From NCBI RefSeq assembly GCF_040958095.1, contig NC_091172.1, forward strand, positions 29,617,070-29,681,069: a stretch of DNA of 64,000 nucleotides. Direction: 5' to 3'. Both the position numbers and the translations under genes were made by a program. Of the stretch, positions 46,440-56,350 are shown piece by piece. Source of the stretch: Procambarus clarkii. Taxonomy: Eukaryota; Arthropoda; Malacostraca; Decapoda; Cambaridae. Numbering within the stretch: position 1 is the stretch's first letter; the number at the start of each line of letters is the position of its first letter. The notes beneath the pieces are model-generated. The model did not search any database and was not told where the DNA came from. It saw only the letters and a list, made by a program, of their open reading frames with translations.

Positions 46440-48360
46440 AAAGACTAAGCCTTCCAAGAGGTGGCACGGGCATGAATAGCCCGAAAGACAATCACAATGA
46501 CGTGATATATCAAGTGAACAAATTCACAAGGGGGGGGGGGGGGAACACCGCTCCTGTGCCAGGCAAGTTACGGGCTCACCATAGCCCGTGCTACTTGGCA
46601 GTTTTGTCCTTGGTGATGTCCTCTGATTATTCCGCACATTTGATGGTGCTACACAGCCTTCCCGGTTTGGTGCTTTCTTTTTGATAATTACTTACTTGGA
46701 ACTTTTGTTCTAAGTAGCTAAATCTAAAACATCCTCCACAAGGGGCCATGATCAAGGGCTTATCCCAGACCTTGTGGCTTTGTTCATCGCCTGTTGCCAG
46801 ATTGCGAGTCCCACAACGTGGCTTGTTGATCTTGAAGCTGTTGCTCCTTGTTTGTTACATCTCTTTTTGCAGAAATTGTGAGGACCAACATCCTCTAACT
46901 AGTTCAGTATTTAAAAAAACAAAAATTGAAATTTTGTTTGTAAACCCCCAGAGCTGCTAATTGAATTTCTCTACTCGTAGGTATCGTAATCATTCATGAC
47001 ATTATATAACAACGTCCCAATGTCTCCACTAGCATGGGAGACGTCTCCCGTCACGCAGGGTGCAGGCAGATCTCCAGTATCAGCTCTTGATACTGGTAAT
47101 GGCTCAAAAGGGCCACCACTTATGGGCTATTCATGCCCGTGCCACCTTTTGGGTGGCTTAATTTTCATCAATCAATCTCCACGAGTCTCTTTGGACAGCT
47201 GGCAGTAACCAACGAGCTTCCCGTCAGGTCAAACGGTCAACCTGCCAAGTGTAGAGGAACAATCTGGGTACAATACAAAGTCAGGAGGACGCATATATAA
47301 GACTGAAGGAGATAGCACCAGCACACGGGAGGCATCTCCCGTCACGCAGGGTGCAGTCGCACCTCCACAGATCTCCAGTATCATCTATTGATACTGGTAA
47401 TGGCTTAAAATGGCCACCACTTACGGGCTATTTATGCCCGTGCCACCTTTTGGGTGCCTTAATCTTCATCAATCAATCAATCAGCACCAGCACCAAGTTA
47501 CAGCCCCGCTCTTGTGCCAGGTAAGTCCACTACGGGCTCATCATAGCCCGTGCTACTTGGAACTTTTTTATTCCAAGTAGCGAATCTTAAACAACAACAC
47601 GACCAGCAGACTTTGACCCAAATATCAGAGTAAGAACAAATCCACAAGGGCCGTGACGAGGATTCGAACCTACGTCCGAGCACATCCCAGACGCTGCCTT
47701 AATCAGAGTAAGAAGATTATCACGAATAACCGAACTCAATTACGGGCTCACCATAGCCCGTTATACATGGACATTTCGTTCTGAGTAGCTAAATCTAAAA
47801 CAGCAGCAGCAGCAGATATTCTTTATGGGCTATTCATGCCCGTGCCACCTCTTGGGATGGGTTAATCTTCATCAATCAAGGACTGAGGACTGACAACTGA
47901 GATGTGCACGCAACACGGTATATACCACACCTGGACTTAGGTCTCCCGGTGATATTAAAGGAGACCTGGTAACCTACTAGCTAACCATCCAATTCCCTTG
48001 GATCGACACAATCAATTTGCAACTATCCTTTTACAACATAAATCTTTCCTATGTTGTTTTAGATTCAGCTACTTAGAACAAAAGTTTCAAAGTAGCACGG
48101 GCTATGGTGAGCCCGTAGTGGACTTACCTGGCACAGGAGCGGGGCTGTAACTGGGGATCTTTCCTAACATCTATACCACCTATATACGGCTACTTGTGCC
48201 CGCGTCTCCACTGAGGTGGCTTAATCTTCTTCACAGCACCAGCTGTCCCCCGCTCCTGTGCCAGGTAAGTCCACTACGGGCTCACCATAGCCCGTGCTAC
48301 TTGGAACTTGTTCCGAGTAGCTTAATCTATAACAACAACAACAACCAGCTGTCTAGTTTC
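46440..48360. mobile_element. Cluster of nested SINE-5, SINE-6, SINE-7 and LINE-tail fragments
   Basis: SINE-5 pieces (ctacgggctcaccatagccc / ggtaagtccactacgggct) are at 46548-46605, 47507-47590, 47740-47790, 48062-48160 (inverted) and 48248-48350. SINE-6 pieces (gtcacgcagggtgcag, gggctattcatgcccgtgcc) are at 46450-46482 (inverted), 47035-47180, 47335-47480, 47825-47880 and 48178-48235. SINE-7 is at 47633-47706 and an I-clade LINE tail at 46605-46690. A poly(G) run lies at 46530-46544. Confidence 0.75.
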
Positions 48361-48404
48361 AACTCCGCCACTAGGCGCCTCGCATAGTGTTTCTGCCCGA
48401 CACG

Positions 48405-48505
48405 CTGTGTTAGTGGATTTTGCAAGAATGTAACAATATCAATATTATATACTCTCACAAACCCCCCTTGTACCTTCTTGTAAACAAAATAAACGCATGC
48501 CTGCC
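48405..48505 (+). mobile_element. LINE 3' tail fragment
   Basis: gtgttagtggattttgcaag ... cttgtaaacaaaataaacgc, the same tail as at 36545-36650. Confidence 0.55.
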
Positions 48506-49210
48506 TCGGAGCATGGCCTCGGATACCATAGTGGTGAAGTTTAAGTAAGACGTAGTTATGGTTTACAGTATCACAGGCCTTTCCAGGAAGAGGTCAATGA
48601 AGAGGGCAATTGGGAACCCGGTTTTTGTCAAGGGCTGTGTAGATTATATTAAGCAGATTAATAATGGTATCATTGGTACTCTTTTTGAGAACGGAAGGCA
48701 AACTGACAGAGATTTAATATGTTGAGTTTTACAAAGTAAGAATAGAGCTATTTATAAATGATTTTTTTCAAGTATTGTTGAAAATATAAGTTGACTTGAT
48801 ATTGGTCTGTAATTGTTTGTCAGCTCCTTTATAAACTGGCGGCACGCTTGTTTTTTTAAGGATATTGGGAAAAATATGAAATTCTAGAGATTTGTAGAAT
48901 AGCAGAGTTATGGGTAGTGCAAGAGCAGAGGCAGCACTCTTATATATTACAGATGGTATTTCATTAATGCTCCCAGCTTTGGTTTTAAGTGATTAAATTA
49001 TGAATATATTATTTGTCGGGCTGACTGGTAAAAGGAGTAGAGAGTTAGGATAGCTGCCTGTGAGATATGTAGTAACTCTTGGGTCTCTTGGGTCTTGGTA
49101 TGTTTAGGTCTCTGGGATTTTTCTGGCAAGGTTAGCACCAATTGATGAAAAGAAGCTATTGAATTCAGTTGCAATATCAAAGTCTTGCACTCAGTCAATC
49201 TCTGCCGCAA
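48506..49210 (-). mobile_element. LINE reverse-transcriptase fragment, minus strand
   Basis: Read on the minus strand, short open pieces recall a non-LTR RT: LNSIASFHQLVLTLPEKSQ at the 5' side, IKELTNNYRPISSQLIFS in the middle and KLHHYGIRGHA near 48505-48560. Many frame breaks show it is old. It is a different family from the LINE at 17310. Confidence 0.6.
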
Positions 49211-49387
49211 ATACTAACAATGGCCAACAGAACCTAACCATCTTGGTTAAGTCTAACTATTATACACATTCTGTTATGAAATTTTATAAAATACAAATTT
49301 GAATAAGCAATACGTTAAAATTTTAATGACTGCATCTTGGGCGATGGCCGCTTCTTTAACGAGCCTGGCCTGAGAACAGGTTGTTAA

Positions 49388-49590
49388 AGCAACGTAACCA
49401 AAACACAGTATCTGATCTTATACAGCAAGCCTAACTATGCCTAAACCCACTATGCATATTATTTATATTTGAGAAAAATACTTTAATTATACCATACGAA
49501 TGGTTCGTTATGTCAGTTGATGGGTGTTCATGTCAAATACTAAGTTATTAAACTCTACCTACACTTTGGCTCAATGTTGTGCTACATGAT
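49388..49590. repeat. Duplicated upstream segment of gene C (paralogous to 41563-41765)
   Basis: Collinear with the segment upstream of gene B (see that entry). Confidence 0.65.
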
Positions 49591-49961
49591 GCTTAGATTT
49601 CATACACCGTTAAGTTACTAATACCTTTTATATGTAGAGTATAGTTAGTATACTAGTATAGTTAGTATACTAGTAGAGTTAGTATCACTGATGTTTAGTG
49701 TTGATGGTTCCAGTTATACTTACCTCGCTGTTGTGAACAAGGCGTGTAGCTAATGTGACAGGTCATGCAAGCAAAAAACAGTTTATATTGAAATCGAGTA
49801 CAAATGTTGCCTTGTTGCGGGGCAAATGGATGCGAGCACTTTGAGGGACGAAATTTATATAGTAACATTGAGGGATTAAATTGATATAATCCCTTTGGGG
49901 GATTAAATTAATGTACATCCATTGAGGAACCACATTAATGCACTTTGTATAAAAAATTATA
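49591..49961. other. No gene; weakly paralogous to 42330-42520
   Basis: catgcaagcaaaaaacagttt and atgcgagcactttgaggga resemble catgcaagcaaacactgttt and gtgagccccttgagtaa upstream of gene B. A tiny repeat gtatactagtatagtta lies at 49640-49680. Confidence 0.45.
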
Positions 49962-50178
49962 AATTAATATTATAATATATTAGCATATTGTGTATATATA
50001 GGCATAGGTTAGGTTAGGTCAGGTGTTTAGGTTCTGTTGGCGATTATTTGTATTTGTAGTACGTGGGTGAAGCATTTACAGCGTTGTGATTAGTGTGTAA
50101 ACCGCTTTTCATTCATAAACAGGGGGTTTGGCGGGTGCATGGAATCACTTTTGGATCTTTGTTTGGAGGACGGGCTGT
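49962..50178. repeat. Interspersed repeat R1, joined to the promoter block of gene C
   Basis: Matches 4061-4345 without the ~65-bp internal segment. It stops at gggctg, where the family promoter block begins at tgttattgattcctgagg. Confidence 0.8.
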
Positions 50179-50302
50179 GTTATTGATTCCTGAGGCCACA
50201 ACTCTGAATATTTCGGAGTTGTTGGTTAGTTCGCGGGCGGGCGGCCCCGAGCTGCTCAGTTCTGGCCTTCACCTTGTACAGTTTGGACTCCTCGCCTGTG
50301 GT
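50179..50302 (+). promoter_or_regulatory. Conserved promoter block of gene C, 5'-shortened
   Basis: Only the proximal ~120 bp of the family block is present. TCAGTT at 50256-50261 (A+1 50258) and GGACT at 50285-50289 (+28 to +32) are kept. The distal gcagctaactccatctatcg part of A and B is replaced by repeat R1. A few changes are seen (cacaactctg, tttcggagttg). Confidence 0.65.
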
Positions 50303-50469
50303 TGGACAGATTTTTTTTGCACTCTGAAGTATATATCAACTATTTCTGGGGAACTTTTAAGATTTATATTTTCCCATTTTTATTGTCTTAGAATTTCAAA
50401 GTGCATTACTGTGTTTATATTGTGGAAGCCCGATCAGTTTATTGTTTTAATTTCTTTCCAGGTTTGGTG

Positions 50470-50865
50470 ATGTCTAGACAGCAGCTTATTATGTTGGTGG
50501 CGGGGGTAATTTTGGCCCAGTACATATACATGTTAATCGGATTTTACTGGAAGGGACAAGCTAAAATAGCGCTTAAACCTAACTATGCTCACAGTATTTT
50601 GCTGATTGCAGCTGAAAGTACTTTAAACTTTTACTTGACTCTCAACAAAGATCCAGAGACCATGTTGAGAAAAATGAGACTTTCTGCTGCAAAAATACAA
50701 CAGGGATCCTCTGAAAACTCAAAATCTGCAGACTTGTTATTAGAAAAGGCGTTTAAGTCGCTGGGAAAGAGTACCCAGAGAGCTAAAGATTTGGTAGATT
50801 TTCTAAGTGTTTCAGGACGCGGTCTCCTGGAATTTGATATGTTTGATGATATTGAAGAAAATTGA
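50470..50865 (+). CDS. Secreted-family gene C, small secreted or membrane-anchored protein
   Basis: Unknown function; third paralog. 131 aa from the ATG that follows the conserved acceptor (tttctttccag, ends 50461) by 8 nt. An upstream in-frame ATG at 50401 is in presumed intron. Residues 4-25 (QQLIMLVAGVILAQYIYMLIG) form a longer hydrophobic segment than in A or B, so it may be a signal anchor rather than a cleaved signal. Then YWKGQAKIALKPNYAHSIL, helix LIAAESTLNFYLTL, family motif NKDPETMLRKMRLSAAKI (about 59-76), helix LLLEKAFKSLGKSTQRAKDLVDFLS and an acidic end FDMFDDIEEN. No cysteine. KDPET is shared exactly with gene A, and the flanking intron is closest to gene B. AATAAA at 50904 is 39 nt after the stop. 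Confidence 0.72.
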   Translation: MSRQQLIMLVAGVILAQYIYMLIGFYWKGQAKIALKPNYAHSILLIAAESTLNFYLTLNKDPETMLRKMRLSAAKIQQGSSENSKSADLLLEKAFKSLGKSTQRAKDLVDFLSVSGRGLLEFDMFDDIEEN

Positions 50866-50903
50866 ATTGCTACAAAGGCACAACCTCCATTTTTAATAAT
50901 GTT

Positions 50904-50909
50904 AATAAA
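50904..50909 (+). terminator. Poly(A) signal of gene C
   Basis: AATAAA followed by gagtttttaattt. Confidence 0.7.
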
Positions 50910-51054
50910 GAGTTTTTAATTTCGTTTAGTCTTGCTACTAATACCTAGATAAGCCACCTCTTAACGGTGCAATTGTCCAGTTCATAATTGGTCGGTAAGA
51001 CTTTATAGCCGACCCCAACAGGTTGTGGTCGGTAATCAATGGAGCATAAATGGT

Positions 51055-52966
51055 TGTATACAAAGTACATTGCGTTTGAGTACATAGCATGAATTTACAT
51101 TCTTGCAAATCCACTAGCACGCATGGCATTTCGGTAGCGTAAGAAATTGTCAAAAGGAAGGCGCCAAACCAGAAACGCTGTAACACCACCAAATGTGCAG
51201 AGTAATCGGAGGACACTAAATATCACCAAGGATGCCAATAAGAGAACAAACGCATGAGGCGGACGATATCAAAAGTATCCTATTCACCAAGAATTCTAGT
51301 GACCGCGAGGGACGGTAATAAAGCAAGACAGGCTCGTCCTGGAAGTCATAACATTCAACAAAGATATGCACGACTGTAAGAGGGACAATGCAATTCTGAA
51401 CAATAAGGCCTGTGCCTTATTGTCCAGAAAGATGGCGCTCCATTAAGTGACAGTTAAGCATGTATGGCAAATGAGCAACCTCGCCAGAGTCGTTTCCCAT
51501 CGCTGGTTAGTGGCAGGAGGAGGGCCGTGAGAACAACTTTTTAGAGTACGCAATTTGTTACCAGTAACAGAAGACCAGCATTCCTGCCAACGGGTAAGGA
51601 TGGAGGAATAAATAACTGGGTAAAAGTCTGAGTAAGGAATAGCTTTACAGGAAATGGGACAAGAGCGGACAGCTTTCCTAGCGGCAGTGTCTGCACGCTT
51701 ATTTAAAAAACGCCAATATGGCTGGGAACCCAGCAAAACTCGACACTTAAATTTACTGGCAATAAGAAACGGCCAATGTTGAATCTCTACGACCACTGGA
51801 TGGACCGGATTAAAGGACCCAAGAGCCATGAGGGCACTAAGTGTGTCAACGACAATCACAAAGGAAGATTGACAATTAGAAAGCAGATGAATAAATCCAC
51901 AAGGGCCGTGACGAGGCCATTGTGGATTTGTTCATTTGATGCATCACGCAATTGTGATTTCTGTGTGTAAGGAGACGAAGAGCATAGAGAAAAGCATGAA
52001 GTCTCTGGAGATAGGCGACACATAAGTGCGGTCAGGAAAATAGCCTACAGCATTCGCATACATAGACCCATCGGTGAAGATGGGAGCATGAAGAAAAATA
52101 CTCAAGGAAAAGGCAACAGACTCAAGCGTCTCAACAGTTTCAATGAGAGCGAACAACACGATGAACACTGGTTGAGTGATGGACATCAGCCCTCACAGGC
52201 AGGCGGCGTGGAGAGCTAAGAGATGATGGAGAAGGATCGGAGGGAGATGAGAAAGAAGACACAGGAGACATGACAGACTGGGTAGAAAGAAGGGGAACCC
52301 CAGACGGGACCCTTCGGGACAGAACGTAAAGAAACAGGGAAGGAGGCGATGGGTGTCTGGGTCTAAGGCCTGGAAACGGTTGAGAGACTGAGGAAGGTGG
52401 GAAGGACAAGGAGAGGAAGATCGCAACACGTGAGCATAAGAGACGCCAGCACAAGGTGGGAGACGGCAAACTTGGCGACTTGCCTCAAAAAAAGACAAAC
52501 GTTCCCGGTGCTTCAAGTTGAGGATGGCTGCCTCAAGCTTGTAATGTATACACGCACGGGAGAAGGTAGCGTGGGCCTCGCCGCATCGAGGCAGCGAGCC
52601 TGGGGAGAAGTGCACTCCGACTTAGTGACCTTCGTCCCAACACAAGGGGAAGAGAGAGACAGTACTGGAGCATCGGAGGGCACCATGCCCAAACTTCCAG
52701 CACTTATTACAGAGTCAAGGAGAGGGAATGTACTCCTGAATGGAGCATCTGACACCAGCAAGAATGACAGAGGGAAGAAGGGTCCTAACATCAAAGGTAA
52801 TCTTCACAACCTGAAGGGGCTGACAGCGATGACCACGAGGGGGACGAGTAAACGCGTCAACCTGGAGGACAGAATAGCCCTGGGTTTCAAGGATGTGCAT
52901 ATCTTCGTGGCAGTCATTTAGATTCCTAACACCGGTCGCAACATTGTGCGGGAGGAGAATACTGTA
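51055..52966 (-). mobile_element. I-clade-like LINE, internally deleted, minus strand
   Basis: Reading from the gap leftward: an ORF1 region with DCHEDMHILETQGYSVLQVD and a CCHC zinc knuckle (LCNKCWKFGHGALRC near 52640-52720, a stop just before it), then KLEAAILNLKHRERLSFFEA, then almost at once RNase H pieces (IFTDGSMYANAVGYFPDRT near 52050; VVDTLSALMALGSF and LNKRADTAARKAV at 51700-51850). Endonuclease and RT are absent, so a large internal deletion joined ORF1 to RNase H near 52190. A SINE-7 fragment (51890-51962) sits inside RNase H. The 3' end runs through 51055-51250, shared with scraps at 38636 and 46605. Non-autonomous. Confidence 0.75.
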
Positions 52967-53466
52967 NNNNNNNNNNNNNNNNNNNNNNNNNNNNNNNNNN
53001 NNNNNNNNNNNNNNNNNNNNNNNNNNNNNNNNNNNNNNNNNNNNNNNNNNNNNNNNNNNNNNNNNNNNNNNNNNNNNNNNNNNNNNNNNNNNNNNNNNNN
53101 NNNNNNNNNNNNNNNNNNNNNNNNNNNNNNNNNNNNNNNNNNNNNNNNNNNNNNNNNNNNNNNNNNNNNNNNNNNNNNNNNNNNNNNNNNNNNNNNNNNN
53201 NNNNNNNNNNNNNNNNNNNNNNNNNNNNNNNNNNNNNNNNNNNNNNNNNNNNNNNNNNNNNNNNNNNNNNNNNNNNNNNNNNNNNNNNNNNNNNNNNNNN
53301 NNNNNNNNNNNNNNNNNNNNNNNNNNNNNNNNNNNNNNNNNNNNNNNNNNNNNNNNNNNNNNNNNNNNNNNNNNNNNNNNNNNNNNNNNNNNNNNNNNNN
53401 NNNNNNNNNNNNNNNNNNNNNNNNNNNNNNNNNNNNNNNNNNNNNNNNNNNNNNNNNNNNNNNNNN
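52967..53466. other. Assembly gap (500 N)
   Basis: Exactly 500 N, the usual placeholder for a gap of unknown size. The 5' part of the minus-strand LINE probably lies in it. Confidence 0.99.
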
Positions 53467-53469
53467 AGT

Positions 53470-53640
53470 AGATAGTCAATCAGTACCTCAGAGCCACTCA
53501 GATGGTCAACCAACCCTTCAGATGGTCAATCAACCACTCACTAGCCACTCAGATAGTCAACCAACCACTCAGATGGTCAACCAACCACTCACTAGCCACT
53601 CAGATGGTCAATCAACCACTCAGACAAGGGCCAGCCGGCC
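53470..53640. repeat. Short tandem repeat (cactcagatggtcaaccaac), ~20-bp unit
   Basis: About eight imperfect units next to the gap. Confidence 0.85.
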
Positions 53641-53970
53641 AGCAGCTGCCCATGTGACCCAGCAGACCGAGTGTGAGGCCAGGTATAGTTACCTGAGTGG
53701 CCGGCCCAACCAAGCCACCATTCTGATGGTGTTAATAAATAGAATAAGCCAGCACAATGGCTTCCCAGGAGCACCTGGCAGCTCCACCGGCCTCTCAACA
53801 CAACAATACGTAATCAACTTTTCAAACCCAGAGCGCGTTGGGGAATGGAGAATGTATTCAATTGCAAGTTGCAGGCCGTACTCTATGGCGTTGATTTGAA
53901 TGTGAATTGCCTGGTGGCGGGTGATACCAGGCGGTCGCTTTATCCGGTGTTTGGTGGTCGCTTGTGGTCC
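53641..53970. other. No gene seen
   Basis: No feature recognised, although an open frame from the gap and another into the 51-bp array cross it. Confidence 0.4.
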
Positions 53971-54809
53971 CATGTACGTGGGCGGCAGTGACTATGTCAC
54001 GGACGGTGAGTCACGGTCCTCTATGTACGTGGGAGGCAGTGACTATGCCACGGACGGTGAGTCACGGTCCTCTATGTACGTGGGCGGCAGTGACTATGCC
54101 ACGGACGGTGAGTCACGGTCCTCTATGTACGTGGGAGGCAGTGACTATGCCACGGACGGTGAGTCACGGTCCTCTATGTACGTGGGCGGCAGTGAGTATG
54201 CCACGGACGGTGAGTCACGGTCCTCTATGTACGTGGGCGGCAGTGACTATGCCACGGACGGTGAGTCACGGTCCTCTATGTACGTGACTGTCTGTGACTA
54301 CGATATGACTGGTGAGTCACGGTCCTCTATGTACGTGGGAGGCAGTGACTATGCCACGGACGGTGAGTCACGGTCCTCTATGTACGTGGGCGGCAGTGAC
54401 TATGTCACGGACGGTGAGTCACGGTCCTCTATGTACGTGGGCGGCAGTGACTATGTCACGGACGGTGATTCACGGTTCTCTATGTACGTGACAGTCTATG
54501 ACTATGACATGACTGGTGAGTCACGGTCCTCTATGTACGTGGGCGGCAGTGAGTATGCCACGGACGGTGAGTCACGGTCCTCTATGTACGTGAGCGGCAG
54601 TGAGTATGCCACGGACGGTGAGTCACGGTCCTCTATGTACGTGGGCGGCAGTGACTATGCCACGGACGGTGAGTCACGGTCCTCTATGTACGTGGGAGGC
54701 AGTGACTATGCCACGGACGGTGAGTCACGGTCTTCTATGTACGTGGGCGGCAGTGACTACGACATGACTGGTGAGTCACGGTCCTCTATGTACGTGACAG
54801 TCTGTGACT

Positions 54810-54815
<6 letters not shown>
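53971..54815 (+). repeat. Minisatellite, 51-bp unit, about 16 copies, open reading frame
   Basis: Each unit translates as MYVGGSDYATDGESRSS (17 aa). All units keep the 51-bp length, so one frame stays open from 53921 to 54883. Variants include GGC/GGA (silent), GAC/GAG in SDY/SEY, and a distinct unit MYVTVCDYDMTGESRSS at about 54279-54329 and again near 54483-54533. Every unit also holds ggtgagtcacgg, a splice-donor-like word. No signal peptide or flanking exon was seen; more likely a minisatellite than a gene. Confidence 0.9.
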
Positions 54816-54850
<35 letters not shown>

Positions 54851-54938
54851 TCTCCCAACCTTCTCACCCTGACTTCTTGTTAAACATCTTTCCTTTCTTC
54901 CCTAGATCTCTGTGTTGCACATTTTGAATTGCTTCTCT

Positions 54939-55020
<82 letters not shown>
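54814..55020. repeat. (GA)n then (CT)n microsatellites
   Basis: GA at 54814-54848 and CT at 54936-55020. Opposite purine strands about 90 bp apart could pair as an inverted repeat. Confidence 0.93.
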
Positions 55021-55024
<4 letters not shown>

Positions 55025-55189
55025 ACTATATACGGAGAGAATCTAAGGAGAAGAATCAGAACAGATGAGGACTGTTATACTGTGTAAAATTAACTAGATA
55101 TATTTAAAAGATGGTCTGAAATTAAACTACTGGATTTTAACCTGGTCAAATGCAAGCTTTTAAGGATATGAACATGAATAAGATCCTAA

Positions 55190-55420
55190 AATACTATGCC
55201 TAAGATTACCATCAGAGTGCCGGCGGGCTGACGGGGAAATAGCCTCGGCTACCATCAGCTTTTGTCCGGTCGTGATGGTCGAGTGGATAAGGTGCCCTGT
55301 ATACCAGTTGCATAGTGCTCCTGGCAGTATGGGTTCGAGTCAAATCTGGGGTGTGAGTTCTCGGTTGCATGTATGCCTGGGGACCATTCAGGCTTGTTTG
55401 CATTTGTGTTTCTCACGTGT
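55190..55420 (+). mobile_element. SINE-4 (tRNA-derived) with 5' extension
   Basis: The upstream body is attaccatcagagtgccggc and tagcctcggctaccatcag. The head is gtccggtcgtgatggtcgag and tatgggttcgagtcaaatc, followed by gggaccattcaggcttgtt. Since 5' body plus head also occur together at 10725, the repeat unit includes sequence before the tRNA-like part. Confidence 0.8.
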
Positions 55421-55629
55421 TGCCCCAAAGAATGAGGTGATTTGATAACATACTATGCCCAAGATTACCATCAAGATAACAAACATGCTGGTGTATGAGA
55501 ATATTAGTTAAATAATATGTTATCGTGAAGTGTGGTGGTATTAGTATGGTCTTGGGAACTAGCAGTGTGCCATAATGTTGATATTACCAGCGGTGGAAAG
55601 GTCAACCACAGGCCAGGATGGGAGGCTAT

Positions 55630-55877
55630 CTTGAGGTTGTCTTGAGATGATTACGAAGCTTTAGTGTCCCCGCGGCCCGGTCCTCGACCAGGCCTCCACC
55701 CCCCAGGAAGCAGCCCGTGACAGCTGACTAACACCCAGGTACCTATTTGACTGCTAGGTAACAGGGGGCATAGGATGAAAGAAACTCTACCCATTGTTTC
55801 TCACCGGCGCCTGGGATCGAACCCGGGACCACAGGATCACAAGTCCAGTGCTCTGTCCGCTCGGCCGACCGGCTCCC
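55630..55877 (-). mobile_element. SINE-2 (tRNA-derived), near full length, minus strand
   Basis: Same organisation as 4875-5123. The B box on the minus strand is gggttcgatcccaggcgcc. Confidence 0.87.
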
Positions 55878-56300
55878 ATTCTGACAGGCTATTGGTGTTC
55901 ACAGTGGAACTTTCCCCTTACTAGAGTGTTGACGGTACACTGACTTGCCACTTGAGGGGCTGACTCGGCACACTGCCGCTACACCTCGGAAGTTAAGGCG
56001 ACCACTAGATATTTACGCCTGGCAAGCCAAGATATATTGGAATGTTTCCAAAGGACCTCCGGGCAGAGCTGGTGGAGTGTGGCTGAAAAATGTTGCCCAC
56101 AATCTGAAGAATTACTGCGTGCAATTGAGCCAGTCTTTGGGAAAAATGTCCCCCAGGTAACGGTCGTCGACCAGGATTATAAAACTGTGTTCGTTGGCTG
56201 GCCATTTTCCGTTTGTGATGGTGTATGTGTTTTTTATCTATAAAAGCCTCCGAACATTTGATTATAAGTATATTCGTATGAGGTAAAGTTATTGTTGGGT
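55878..56300. other. No gene seen
   Basis: The frame at 55945-56160 (71 aa) has no recognised motif. Confidence 0.4.
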
Positions 56301-56350
56301 GATATATATATATATATATACCCCGCATGTCATATACACACACACACCAT
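56300..56350. repeat. (TA)n and (CA)n microsatellites, 5' flank of LINE
   Basis: TA at 56303-56321, then CA at 56333-56347 directly before LINE sequence. Confidence 0.9.

Noticed and set aside
52715-53899. Open frames of 190-317 aa crossing the N gap
   Set aside because: Frames through undetermined bases carry no evidence.
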